From Candidatus Jettenia sp. (GTDB lineage: Bacteria; Planctomycetota; Brocadiia; Brocadiales; Brocadiaceae), in NCBI GenBank assembly GCA_021650895.1, contig CP091278.1, positions 2,633,659 through 2,697,658 on the forward strand: 64,000 bases of DNA, read 5' to 3'. A model generated the notes under the pieces. It saw only the letters and a program-made list of their open reading frames with translations. It made no database searches and had not been told where the DNA came from. A program made the translations under genes and the position numbers. Of this stretch, positions 26,701 to 35,703 are shown in pieces (position 1 is the first letter of the stretch; every line of letters starts with the position of its first letter).

Positions 26701-27531
26701 TCAAGGGAATTGTACTGCTCCAAATTGGTTCAATGTCCCATACCCTTTGCCAGGATTCAATGATTTTTTAATGGCTGCGGTAATAAATTTTTTTGCCTGA
26801 GTAACAGCATCTATTAAGCTGCTTCCCTTTGCCAGGTAAGTAGCTATTGCTGAGGCATAGGTGCATCCTGTGCCGTGGGTATTTTTTGTTGGTATATATT
26901 CACCCTCAATATACTCAAAAGATTTTCCATCGTATAAAATATCAACGACTTTATCCTTATATTTCCCATTATCCCATGATCTTTCTGCATGTCCGCCTTT
27001 TATAAGTATAGAGAGGGGACCCAATTGATGAATACGTCGGGCAGCTTCTTCTGCATGAGAAAAATTCCTTATCTTTAATCCGGAGATATATTCTGCTTCC
27101 GGAATATTTGGCGTTACTATGAGGGATAATGGAAACAATTGTGATGTGAGGACGTGTGTGGCATCAGGAGATAACAATCGCTTTTCATTTTTGGAAATTA
27201 TGACAGGGTCTACGACGATACGTTTAGTGTTATACTCTTTTATTTTTGAACTAACCATTTCCACGGTATCTTTACTCATAAGCATTCCCGTTTTGATAGC
27301 ATCCGTACCTATATCCATCATAACCGCATCTATTTGTTGTCCTATAAAAAATGCTGGTATTTCAAAGATAGAGTGAACACCAAGGCTATTTTGGGCAGTT
27401 AATGCAGTAATGACAGTAGTTGCATATCCTCCCAATGCTGTGATAGTTTTCATATCTGCCTGTATTCCTGCGCCACCTCCTGTATCGGAACCGGCTATGG
27501 TGAGAATTTTAGATAAGGAAGATTGAATCAT
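26701..27531 (-). CDS. thiD: Hydroxymethylpyrimidine / phosphomethylpyrimidine kinase
   Basis: ThiD phosphorylates HMP twice to give HMP-PP for thiamine synthesis. The 276-residue ribokinase-fold protein begins with [20 protein letters not shown] and shows [31 protein letters not shown] and the anion-hole [13 protein letters not shown] motif with the catalytic aspartate-equivalent region. I start at ATG 27531; a TTG four codons upstream is also close to an AAGG. No other thi genes or TPP riboswitch are visible, so this may be a salvage enzyme. Confidence 0.93.
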   Translation of the reverse strand: MIQSSLSKILTIAGSDTGGGAGIQADMKTITALGGYATTVITALTAQNSLGVHSIFEIPAFFIGQQIDAVMMDIGTDAIKTGMLMSKDTVEMVSSKIKEYNTKRIVVDPVIISKNEKRLLSPDATHVLTSQLFPLSLIVTPNIPEAEYISGLKIRNFSHAEEAARRIHQLGPLSILIKGGHAERSWDNGKYKDKVVDILYDGKSFEYIEGEYIPTKNTHGTGCTYASAIATYLAKGSSLIDAVTQAKKFITAAIKKSLNPGKGYGTLNQFGAVQFP

Positions 27532-27589
27532 TATTATTATCAATTACCTTAACAAGATACTCATATACACCAAAACTTCTGTTAAGTTA

Positions 27590-27928
27590 TTATTGCGGTA
27601 TTGGTTGATCATCTTCATTTAATTGAGCCTTTTCTTCTTCAGGCATTTGCTCTTGTGTCTTTTGTTCCATCTTGGCCTTCTTTTCAGCCTCTTCCTTAGC
27701 CTTATCTGCTGCCTCACGTTCCTTTTGCCTTCGTTTTTTCTCTGCTTCTCTGAGATCGTATTCGAGTTCTTTATTTAATTTATCGGGATCTGTTTTTGAA
27801 TCATCGACGTAGATATCCGGAGAGGTTTTAAATTCTATATTAACACGATCACTACCGCAACCGACAAGGAAAAACAAGAATATACCACCTGTTAATAATG
27901 CCTGTAAAATACGCCCATGAGTGTGCAT
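27590..27928 (-). CDS. Small lipoprotein with charged helix
   Basis: A 112-residue protein with a lipoprotein signal: a basic start, a hydrophobic core and the lipobox FLVGC with the lipidated cysteine at residue 24. After a 35-residue spacer comes a highly charged Lys/Glu/Ala helix (about residues 55-100), probably a single long coiled helix. It may be a periplasmic or outer-membrane tether. No family is recognised. It sits upstream of thiD by 58 bases on the same strand. Confidence 0.75.
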   Translation of the reverse strand: MHTHGRILQALLTGGIFLFFLVGCGSDRVNIEFKTSPDIYVDDSKTDPDKLNKELEYDLREAEKKRRQKEREAADKAKEEAEKKAKMEQKTQEQMPEEEKAQLNEDDQPIPQ

Positions 27929-28033
27929 ATAAAACCTCCCCCATTCATTAATATAGTGTTATCCCTGTAAAGCTTTTTTGGTAAGTTTTTACCCACATTT
28001 GGCTAAGTTTATGTTATAGAAAAATTTTCATTT

Positions 28034-29092
28034 TCATGAAGTATGTTTTCCTAGTAAGTGCTGTATACTTTCACGAGAAGGCTTATGAATCACTCCTTTT
28101 TCAGTGATAATAGCGGTGATGTTTTTTGCAGGGGTGACATCAAATGCGGGGTTAAAGACGGCAACCCCTTCAGGCGCAGTTCTCCTGCCAAATCCGTTGG
28201 TAATTTCTTCAGGGGAACGTTCTTCAATGGGGATATCATTTCCTGATTTTATGCTTAGATCAAATGTTGAAACAGGCGCTGCAACGTAAAAGGGGATTCC
28301 ATGTTCTTTTGCCAGGATGGAAACTCCATAAGTGCCAATTTTATTTGCGGTATCACCGTTGGCGGCTATTCGATCAGCTCCAACAATTACACCATGTACT
28401 TTTCCCTGTTTCATTACATGTGCTGCCATATTATCACAAATCAGGGTGACGGCTATTCCTGCATGCATAAGTTCCCAAGCCGTTAGTCGTGATCCCTGTA
28501 ACAGAGGACGGGTTTCATCCGCATAGACATGAATACGTTTTCCTTGTTCTTTGGCACGAAATAAAACAGCTAACGCAGTCCCATAATCCGCAGTTGCTAA
28601 GCCGCCTGCATTGCAATGCGTCAGGATACCATTTCCGTCTTTCATAAATCCGGCACCATTTTCTCCAATTTGCCTGCAAATGATCTTATCTTCGTTTTGT
28701 ATCTTGAGCGCTTCTTGTAAGAGCGCTTCTTTTATTTCATGGACAGACCTTTTCTTATTTTCCTGCGCGATACGTTCCATACGGGTAAGTCCCCAAAAGA
28801 GGTTAACCGCTGTGGGACGTGATGAGCCTAAGTAGGTAACGACCTGCCTAAGTTCTTTTAAGAATGTATCCGTATCCTTTGCATGTATACCTTTAATACC
28901 TAAAATAACCCCCATAGCGCCGGCGATACCAATAGCTGGCGCGCCCCTTACCATAAGGGTTTTAATCGCATGCCAAATGCTTTTTATATCCTCACAATAA
29001 ACGAATTTCAATTCATTTGGTAACAGGGTTTGATCAATAAGCCGGATACGACCTTTGATATCCCCTTCCCATTCGATAGTTGGTAACGGCAT
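28034..29092 (-). CDS. mtnA: S-methyl-5-thioribose-1-phosphate isomerase (MtnA/eIF2B-like)
   Basis: MtnA converts the aldose 5-methylthioribose-1-phosphate to the ketose form in methionine salvage. The 352-residue protein has RGAPAIGIAGA near residue 50, the catalytic cysteine in THCNAGGLATADYGTAL and the catalytic aspartate in VGADRIAANGDTANKIGTY. ATG at 29092 is set by GGGAGATGAA directly upstream. The neighbour beyond purE is an HpnG-like nucleoside phosphorylase whose product would also be a 5'-substituted ribose phosphate. This makes the true substrate worth questioning (see findings). Other mtn genes are not visible. Confidence 0.92.
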   Translation of the reverse strand: MPLPTIEWEGDIKGRIRLIDQTLLPNELKFVYCEDIKSIWHAIKTLMVRGAPAIGIAGAMGVILGIKGIHAKDTDTFLKELRQVVTYLGSSRPTAVNLFWGLTRMERIAQENKKRSVHEIKEALLQEALKIQNEDKIICRQIGENGAGFMKDGNGILTHCNAGGLATADYGTALAVLFRAKEQGKRIHVYADETRPLLQGSRLTAWELMHAGIAVTLICDNMAAHVMKQGKVHGVIVGADRIAANGDTANKIGTYGVSILAKEHGIPFYVAAPVSTFDLSIKSGNDIPIEERSPEEITNGFGRRTAPEGVAVFNPAFDVTPAKNITAIITEKGVIHKPSRESIQHLLGKHTS

Positions 29093-29234
29093 TTCATCTC
29101 CCTTGTTTCATATTGAGTATTATCAAAAACTTATCCACAAGAGCTTTCGAGGGAAAGCGTTGGAAATACTTCTCTCATTTTACGCTCTTGGTAGTTTGTA
29201 CTTTTCTTTTTATACAATTGCAATCTCCGCAGGT

Positions 29235-29741
29235 CTATAATAATCCAAATTCTTCTCTTGTTTTTTTATCTTTTCTTGCTACTTCATCTGACAAATTCTT
29301 TTTATAAAGAACCATTTTTTGCCTTAATTGTTCATTTGATATGCTGAGTATCTGCACTGCTAATAGTGCAGCATTGATAGCTCCAGACTTTCCAATACCC
29401 ATGGTAGGCACAGGGATACCTGACGGCATTTGTACCATGGAAAGAAGCGAATCTAATCCGCCAAGTCCAGAAGTTAGCATAGGGACGCCAATAACAGGGA
29501 TCGGGGTTAGACTTGCAATAACTCCTGCTAGATGTGCGGCTCCGCCTGCACCTGCAATAATTATTTCATAGTTCTTTTCTGCCTCTGTTGAATAAGCATG
29601 AGCTCTTTCTGGAGAACGGTGTGCAGATATGATGTTTACATCAAAATCTATCTCAAATTCCTTTAGGATATTTATAGCTTCTCTCATTATGGTAAGGTCT
29701 GAGTCGCTACCCATTACAATACCAATTTTCTTATGTGACAT
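29235..29741 (-). CDS. purE: N5-carboxyaminoimidazole ribonucleotide mutase
   Basis: Class I PurE moves the carboxylate of N5-CAIR to give CAIR in purine synthesis. The 168-residue protein carries the family motifs MGSDSDL, SAHRSPER and AGGAAHLAGVIA, and the GIPVPTMGIGKSGAINAA phosphate loop. AGGTGAATA precedes the ATG at 29741. It lies 20 bases after the phosphorylase stop, so the phosphorylase and purE are probably co-transcribed. purK is not in the window. Confidence 0.95.
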   Translation of the reverse strand: MSHKKIGIVMGSDSDLTIMREAINILKEFEIDFDVNIISAHRSPERAHAYSTEAEKNYEIIIAGAGGAAHLAGVIASLTPIPVIGVPMLTSGLGGLDSLLSMVQMPSGIPVPTMGIGKSGAINAALLAVQILSISNEQLRQKMVLYKKNLSDEVARKDKKTREEFGLL

Positions 29742-29760
29742 TATTCACCTTTATATAATT

Positions 29761-30546
29761 TCATGTTAGCAAAGAGTTATACACTTGTGTAATAAAATTT
29801 GGGAAGAATACTGATAAAGTGTTTGTAGCTAATTTTGTTTGCTTACGGAGCCTGTTAAGGTAAGGGATATGATGAGGTTTATTGAATAAATGGCGTGCTG
29901 TGGCTGGTATATTAACATTTCCACCCTCAGTCACCATATTTTCATCTATTTCCATATCATCCTCTAATCCATCAGAGATGGACCGTATAATAACAAAGGG
30001 AATTCCCATAGCATTAGCTCGTTCTGCTATAGCGAATGATTCCATATCAACGGCTATTGCAGAAGTTTGGTTTCCGATGTGTCTCTTAAGTGTGGATTGA
30101 CGGATTATTTTGTTAACGGTTAAGATGTCTCCACAATGTGATTTAAAGGCATCGTTACTGCATAATTTAACAGCCAGATCTACAACCGGAGTATCGCCAG
30201 GAAATATCGAATCAATATGAATTTCTCCTTCCATTGATTCTTGGAGCGAATAAAGAACCTGTTTTCCTATAACTAAATCTCCAACGTTAACTTGAGAATT
30301 TACACTACCTGCAAAACCAGACGAGACCATTAACTGTATTCTAAAATATTTTGATAAATGTTGGACGGATTCTGATACGTTTTTTCCTATACCTGTCTGA
30401 ACGAGGGTTATTGGAAAACCGCAAAATTCTGATTGATAGAATACTGCATTGGCATGCCGAATCTTTTTTAAAATATTTACCTGTGATTTTAAGGATGATA
30501 TTTCTTGGCTTAATGCAAAAAATATAGCTATCATAGATTTTCTCAT
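29761..30546 (-). CDS. hpnG: HpnG-like nucleoside phosphorylase
   Basis: A member of the purine nucleoside phosphorylase / MTA-SAH nucleosidase superfamily. It shows an initial IAIFFALSQE, the TGIGKNVSESV phosphate region, VSSGFAGSV and the AVDMESFAIAERA active site. A C-terminal tail of about 60 residues (IPATARHLFNKPHHIPYLNRL) is of the kind seen in hopanoid-associated phosphorylases. HpnG removes adenine from adenosylhopane, leaving ribosylhopane. Its gene is divergent from hpnH, whose product makes adenosylhopane, and shc follows hpnH, which supports this call. ATG 30546 is my choice; an ATG at 30597 and one at 30534 are also in frame. An MTA/SAH nucleosidase in methionine salvage is the alternative. 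Confidence 0.8.
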   Translation of the reverse strand: MRKSMIAIFFALSQEISSLKSQVNILKKIRHANAVFYQSEFCGFPITLVQTGIGKNVSESVQHLSKYFRIQLMVSSGFAGSVNSQVNVGDLVIGKQVLYSLQESMEGEIHIDSIFPGDTPVVDLAVKLCSNDAFKSHCGDILTVNKIIRQSTLKRHIGNQTSAIAVDMESFAIAERANAMGIPFVIIRSISDGLEDDMEIDENMVTEGGNVNIPATARHLFNKPHHIPYLNRLRKQTKLATNTLSVFFPNFITQVYNSLLT

Positions 30547-30651
30547 GTAATTAAGAAATGAATAGTAAATGGAATCAAATTTAATTACAATTTTCAATAC
30601 AATTATAAAAAATTATATAAAATTTGCTAGAAGCTGTACTTTAAATAATCC

Positions 30652-30680
30652 TTGACTGTACTCTATAATTGATATAGCAT
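30652..30680 (+). promoter_or_regulatory. Sigma70-type promoter candidate for hpnH
   Basis: TTGACT (30652-30657), a 17-base spacer and TAGCAT (30675-30680) lie 66 bases before the hpnH start. The same TTGAC-N17-TAGCAT arrangement occurs at 59181. Confidence 0.5.
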
Positions 30681-30746
30681 CATGTACTTGTAATTCGTTA
30701 ATTTGGATCACTAGTTCTTCTTTACATAAATGGAGTTCTATCCGTT

Positions 30747-31742
30747 ATGAGGGTATCACTATCATTAAGTTCTTCATTGGCAAGGTATTTAATTAAGAAT
30801 AAATTCTTATCCAGAAAAAAATTCCCTCTGGTATTGATGCTGGAGGTTACCCATCTCTGTAACCTTGCTTGTGAGGGTTGTGGCCGTATACGAGAATACA
30901 AGGAAACGATGCGGGAAATGTTAAGTGTCGAGGAATGTATTGAGGCGGTGAACGAATGTCCGGTACCTGTTGTTTCCATTACCGGGGGAGAGCCTCTCAT
31001 GCATCCGGAAATTGATAAGATTATCAGCAATATTTTGAATAAAAAACGGCATATTTATTTATGTACCAACGGAATTTTATTAGAAGATGCTATAAAAAAA
31101 CTAAAACCAAATAAATATTTTAATATCAATGTCCATATTGACGGTCTTGCTGACACACATGATGCTATTGCCGGAAAAGGAGTTTTTAAACGGGCAACGA
31201 GTGCTATCCGGGAAGCAAAACAGGCAGGGTTTAAGGTTTGTACAAATACCACTATTTATAAAAATACCAGTAAAGATGAAATTAAAGAGTTATTTTCGTT
31301 TTTACAAGGATTAGGAGTGGATGGTATGCTGGTCTCCCCTGGTTTTAGTTTTGAGCATAATGAGAACGAGATATTTCTTTGCCGAAGAGAAGTGCAGGAA
31401 AAATTTGGGTTTATTTACAGAATCTCAAAGAAATATAAAGTATTAAATTCGCCTCTGTATTTAAAATTTTTAAAGGGTGAAAGATCCCTGAAGTGTACGC
31501 CCTGGGGAAATCCAACGAGAAATTATTTAGGTTGGAAAAGTCCTTGCTACCTTATTACTGATACTCATTATAAAACTTTCAATGAATATATGAAGCATAC
31601 GGATTGGAAAAAATATCAGGAAGGAGATGACCCGCGCTGTAAGAATTGTATGATGCATTGCGGTTTTGAGCCTACCGTGGTATTAGAAAGTGGAAAGCGA
31701 TTGTCTGATATTATAGAAATGACTAAATGGAGCTTTAGCTAG
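30747..31742 (+). CDS. hpnH: Adenosylhopane synthase, radical SAM protein HpnH
   Basis: HpnH adds a 5'-deoxyadenosyl radical to diploptene, forming adenosylhopane, the first step of extended (C35) hopanoids. The 331-residue protein has the radical SAM motif CNLACEGC (C38, C42, C45), the SAM-binding ITGGEPLMHP segment and the CTNGILL strand. Near the C-terminus are KCTPWGNPTRNYLGWKSPCY and CKNCMMHCGFEPT cysteines that are conserved in HpnH. Length is normal. It is divergent from the HpnG-like gene, convergent with shc, and its own promoter is visible upstream. Confidence 0.94.
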   Translation: MRVSLSLSSSLARYLIKNKFLSRKKFPLVLMLEVTHLCNLACEGCGRIREYKETMREMLSVEECIEAVNECPVPVVSITGGEPLMHPEIDKIISNILNKKRHIYLCTNGILLEDAIKKLKPNKYFNINVHIDGLADTHDAIAGKGVFKRATSAIREAKQAGFKVCTNTTIYKNTSKDEIKELFSFLQGLGVDGMLVSPGFSFEHNENEIFLCRREVQEKFGFIYRISKKYKVLNSPLYLKFLKGERSLKCTPWGNPTRNYLGWKSPCYLITDTHYKTFNEYMKHTDWKKYQEGDDPRCKNCMMHCGFEPTVVLESGKRLSDIIEMTKWSFS

Positions 31743-31758
31743 AAATAAGAATTTTAAC

Positions 31759-31813
31759 GTTGGGATTCTGTATCATTTCACGGCTCAGAATAACCGTAGT
31801 TCGTATGAAAATA
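31759..31813. repeat. 55-bp dispersed intergenic repeat, copy 1
   Basis: Aligns without gaps to 59234-59288. The best-conserved part is TTCTGTATCATTTCACGRCT (from 31766), and TATGARAATA closes both copies. It lies just after the hpnH stop. It encodes nothing visible. Confidence 0.6.
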
Positions 31814-31833
31814 TTCCTCTATTTTAATCATAC

Positions 31834-31942
31834 GTAGGGCAAACCTTTAGGTTTGCACTTTTGCAAGACATGCATTCAATGGTGCTCATGCAGCGAAACT
31901 TCTCGGTTTGCACGTGTGCAAGGCTAAAGCCCTTTGCCCTAC
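31834..31942. repeat. Palindromic-ended repeat (109 bp)
   Basis: GTAGGGCAAA (31834-31843) is the exact inverse of TTTGCCCTAC (31933-31942). Inside are further near-complementary stretches with GGTTTGCAC repeated directly at 31850 and 31909. It resembles a MITE or REP-like element lying between the convergent hpnH and shc. Confidence 0.5.
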
Positions 31943-31965
31943 TTAATTATTGTATATTTTCTGTG

Positions 31966-34020
31966 CTATGATTTTTGGATAAGATTTCGATATCTGCTTA
32001 ATGCTAATAAAGGAAAATAGTTCCGATACATATGATATTTTAAGTAAAAAACTTTTGGAAAACCTGTTGCTGTAAATTCAGTTTCATCCCAACTTCCGTC
32101 CTCTTTCTGCCCGTTTAGGAGAAATTTTATTCCTCTTTCTACGACGTCTGATTTTATCTCATTGACTGCAAAGAATGCTAATAATGCCCATGCCGTTTGT
32201 GATGGTGTACTCTTACCAATTGCCTTAAGGGATGGGTCATCGTACGATTTTATAGTTTCACCCCACCCTCCGTCTGAGTTTTGAGATTTTCTCAGCCACT
32301 CAATAGCCTTTTTGATGTATGGTTTGTCCATATCCTCTCCAGCGGTTGAGAGTCCGGAAAGCACAGACCACGTGCCATAGATATAGTTTGCGCCCCAACG
32401 TCCAAACCATGATCCGTCTTTTTCTTGCTCTTTTTGAAGAAATTCTATGGCTGATCGAATATTGGTGTAGGTGTTACTAAATCCTACCCGGCCTAAAAAT
32501 TCCAGACATCGGCCTGTTACATCACTGGTGCTTGGATCTAATAATGCATTGAAATCTGCAAAAGGTATATGATTTAAAATCGCCTTATTGTTATTACGGT
32601 CAAATGCTCCCCATCCACCATCATCGCATTGCATAGCCTGAAGCCACTTTAATCCCCGTAAAAAGGTTCTTTCCTTATGCGCACTTTCCGGTAGTGATAC
32701 TCGTTGCAATGCCATAAGTACAGCAGCGCTATCGTCCGTGTCGGGATAAAATTCGTTTGCATATTGAAAGTACCAGCCACTCGGCTCTTCTACCTTGCAC
32801 TTTAAAGTCCAATCTCCGAAATTCCTGACTTCTTTACTCAGGAGCCACTGTCCTGCTTTTTGTAGTGATGGATGGGTGTTGGGAATTCCTGACTCGTGAA
32901 GTGCTATAATTGCCCACGCTGTATCCCAAACAGGTGATACACATGGTTGCAAATAAAGCCTGTCTCTGTCTGCTTCATAAATAATCAGATTCTCCACCTC
33001 TTTCAATTGACTTAGCAATGCGGGATGATCTTCCGGATAGTTAAGACATTTCATCGCAAAAATAGAATTGATAATTCCCGGCCATATAGCTCCTAGCCCA
33101 CCAGAATTATCCATATGATCCAGCATCCATTTTTCCGCCTTTTTCAGAGCTATCTGCCTGATGAACTTAATAGGTTGCTGTTCGTATCTCCTAAAAATGC
33201 TATCGGCATCAATAAAGAAATTATGCCAACACCATCCTGATTGGTTTCTCTTTATTCGGTAAACCACTTTATTGCGTGGGATGAGATAAAGTTCGCTCAG
33301 CAAATCATCGCCTACCGGAATATGTGGTTTTTTTGCAATAGCAATGGAAAGGGGGACAACAATACATCTCGACCAATAAGACATCTCATAAATACTAAAA
33401 TAAAAACCGGGGGGAAATAGTATCATTTCGGCGGGAACTGCCGGCACTGCCTGCCAATCAACTTGTCCAAACATAGCCAAGTAAATTTTCGTAAAACAAT
33501 TAGCCCGCATGATACCACCCATATCCAGGATGCATTTTCTGGCTTTTTGCATAACAGATTCATTAGCAGAATATCCAGCCAATTTTAAGGCAAAATAGGC
33601 CTTCACTGAGGCGCTGATTTCACTCGGTCCTCCATAATAGATATTCCAACCGCCATCAGGAAGTTGATGATCGAGGATTAGCCTTGCAGCTTTTTTTTGC
33701 TTCTCATGGTCTACTTTATCTAGGAAATGCATCAGCATAATATAATCTGATGTTAAGGTGGTATCCGCCTCTAAGATCCCTACCCAATGTCCATCAGTTT
33801 TGTTTTGTTCTCTAAGAATATATTGTTGCGATCTTTGTATAGCGTTATCTAACGGATTTTTTGTTGATAGAGTAGATGCAGGGATACCGGGAAATGTATT
33901 TTCAAATATTAATTTATGTTTCGGTAATTCCGAAATAATGTGTTTTCCATTGCCATTTCCGTTGGATTTATGAATACCCGTTTCTAATCGCTCAAAAAGA
34001 TTAACTAAGAAATTTCTCAT
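31966..34020 (-). CDS. shc: Squalene-hopene cyclase
   Basis: Shc cyclises squalene to hopene and diplopterol at the cytoplasmic membrane. The 684-residue protein has the catalytic acid motif DTDD at residues 427-430 and many QW repeats such as DGGWGAF, DGSWFGRWG, DGGWGE and DGSWDET. The N-terminal 50 residues are a low-complexity extension rich in Gly, Asn and Lys. An AGGAG lies about 11 bases before the ATG at 34020. With hpnH and the HpnG-like gene it gives this locus the core of extended-hopanoid synthesis. Squalene synthase genes are not in the window. Confidence 0.95.
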   Translation of the reverse strand: MRNFLVNLFERLETGIHKSNGNGNGKHIISELPKHKLIFENTFPGIPASTLSTKNPLDNAIQRSQQYILREQNKTDGHWVGILEADTTLTSDYIMLMHFLDKVDHEKQKKAARLILDHQLPDGGWNIYYGGPSEISASVKAYFALKLAGYSANESVMQKARKCILDMGGIMRANCFTKIYLAMFGQVDWQAVPAVPAEMILFPPGFYFSIYEMSYWSRCIVVPLSIAIAKKPHIPVGDDLLSELYLIPRNKVVYRIKRNQSGWCWHNFFIDADSIFRRYEQQPIKFIRQIALKKAEKWMLDHMDNSGGLGAIWPGIINSIFAMKCLNYPEDHPALLSQLKEVENLIIYEADRDRLYLQPCVSPVWDTAWAIIALHESGIPNTHPSLQKAGQWLLSKEVRNFGDWTLKCKVEEPSGWYFQYANEFYPDTDDSAAVLMALQRVSLPESAHKERTFLRGLKWLQAMQCDDGGWGAFDRNNNKAILNHIPFADFNALLDPSTSDVTGRCLEFLGRVGFSNTYTNIRSAIEFLQKEQEKDGSWFGRWGANYIYGTWSVLSGLSTAGEDMDKPYIKKAIEWLRKSQNSDGGWGETIKSYDDPSLKAIGKSTPSQTAWALLAFFAVNEIKSDVVERGIKFLLNGQKEDGSWDETEFTATGFPKVFYLKYHMYRNYFPLLALSRYRNLIQKS

Positions 34021-34205
34021 ATTTTAGAAACTCCTAACAATACTCATAATATCAATTTATTGCCATCTTGATAAATATTAAATAGGTAATTGGACTTAGG
34101 TTAAGCAAATATTGAAGGCAACAAAATAACAGATTTGTAAATCAATTTCAAGAAAAACTTGCCTTAGCTCTTAGCTTTTTATAGTATCTAAATGAGGTAA
34201 TTTAT

Positions 34206-35141
34206 ATGACAATACTCATGTATGACAATATCTTCTTAAAGCACGATACAGGACATGGGCATCCTGAGAATGCCAAAAGGCTTGAAAATACTTTAAAGCA
34301 CCTTAAAGCAACCGGGCTTTGGGACCAATTAAGAATAGAAAAACCTCGTGCTGCTTCTTTAGAAGAAATAGGTCTTATCCATGCAGAAAATTATATTCAA
34401 ACTATTAAACAAATTGCAAATACTGGTGGTGGCCAATTGGATAGTGATACTATAATTTCCGCAGCATCGTATGATGCTGCTGTTCATGCTGTAGGAGCGC
34501 CATTAGCAGCTATAGATTTTATTATGAAAGGCGAAGAGAAAAACGCCTTTTGTCTTATACGCCCACCAGGACATCATGCCACACCCGCAAGGGGTATGGG
34601 CTTTTGCCTCTTTAATAATGTAGCTGTTGCTGCGAAATATATTCAATCCAAGTATAAATTAGAAAGGGTCTTTATCATTGATTGGGATGTACATCATGGT
34701 AATGGTACCCAGGATGCATTTTTCAATGATCCAACGATTTTGTATTTTTCTATGCATCGATATCCTTTTTATCCTGGTTCAGGTAGAAAAGAGGAAAGTG
34801 GCTGGGACAAGGGTGAAGGATTTACAATAAATGTGCCTGTTCCAGCGAATATACCATCTCAAAGGTATATTGAATTATTTACCGATGTTATTAAAAAAAA
34901 TGCAGATCAATTCATTCCTGAATTTATTATTATTTCAGCAGGATTTGATACCTATAAAAAAGATCCTATTGGAGGATTGAACCTCGATAGAGAAGATTTT
35001 AGGATATTAACAGAGATTGTTATAAGAACCGCACAAAAATATTGTAGCGGTAGACTTGTATCATGCCTTGAGGGTGGTTATAATTTGTCGGATCTGCCTT
35101 TATGCATAGAAGCTCACCTCAAAGCACTGCTGCAGGGGTAA
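34206..35141 (+). CDS. Histone deacetylase-family hydrolase (AcuC-like)
   Basis: A 311-residue arginase/deacetylase-fold zinc hydrolase. The catalytic elements are complete: HGHPENAKR, RPPGHHA, the DWDVHHGNGTQD metal site, SAGFDTYKKDP and LEGGYN. Bacterial relatives deacetylate acetylpolyamines, acetoin-pathway proteins or other acetyl-lysines; the class II-like spacing does not settle which. ATG at 34206 with GAGG upstream. Its stop abuts the stop of the convergent rpsT gene with no gap. Confidence 0.92.
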   Translation: MTILMYDNIFLKHDTGHGHPENAKRLENTLKHLKATGLWDQLRIEKPRAASLEEIGLIHAENYIQTIKQIANTGGGQLDSDTIISAASYDAAVHAVGAPLAAIDFIMKGEEKNAFCLIRPPGHHATPARGMGFCLFNNVAVAAKYIQSKYKLERVFIIDWDVHHGNGTQDAFFNDPTILYFSMHRYPFYPGSGRKEESGWDKGEGFTINVPVPANIPSQRYIELFTDVIKKNADQFIPEFIIISAGFDTYKKDPIGGLNLDREDFRILTEIVIRTAQKYCSGRLVSCLEGGYNLSDLPLCIEAHLKALLQG

Positions 35142-35426
35142 TTAAGCTTTTTGTTGTGAAGCAGCTTTTATCTGGTTAAGCTTTTTTGTTAGCTTTGATT
35201 TTTTTCTGTTGGCAGTATTTTTGCGCAAAATTCCTTTTGCAACGCTTTTGTCCAATTTTTTTACTGTTAATCGAAGCTCTGCTGCCGCTGTCTCTGCATT
35301 TCCTTCTTTTAGCAAACTTAAAAATTTCTTTACTTGAGTTTTTAAAACAGATTTATGTGCTTTATTTCTCAAATTATGTTTTTTATTTTGTTTAAGCCTT
35401 TTTTTAGCAGAATTGGTTGTAGGCAT
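35142..35426 (-). CDS. rpsT: 30S ribosomal protein S20
   Basis: S20 is a small, basic, three-helix protein that binds 16S rRNA in the 30S subunit body. The 94 residues start MPTTNSAKKRLKQNKKHN, typical of the family, and are very rich in Lys. GGGAG precedes the ATG at 35426. It is a single-gene unit converging with the deacetylase gene. The 277 bases between it and def show no other gene. Confidence 0.95.
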   Translation of the reverse strand: MPTTNSAKKRLKQNKKHNLRNKAHKSVLKTQVKKFLSLLKEGNAETAAAELRLTVKKLDKSVAKGILRKNTANRKKSKLTKKLNQIKAASQQKA

Positions 35427-35703
35427 TTTATATATTACTCCCTAAACTTAAAAATTACTAAATTAACATTGTTCAATAGATACGTAAAGATTATCGATTT
35501 ATAATTTATGTAATTTATGGTCCAAAGTCAATAGGAAAATGAAAGGGGCTTGCATTTCTTATTGTTTTTTATTATATTGAATTTGAGGTAGTTTAATAAA
35601 CAATTATTTAAAATTCGTGAAAAAATTTTAAGATTACAGCTATAGATACAAAAAATTTGTAATTGCTGTTACATTTGATTTAAACATAAAGAGAAATTGG
35701 AAA

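Noticed and set aside
29131-29139. Perfect DnaA box TTATCCACA between mtnA and purE
   Set aside because: It is a single 9-mer with no cluster of boxes, no dnaA/dnaN neighbours and no AT-rich unwinding repeat; one such match is expected by chance.
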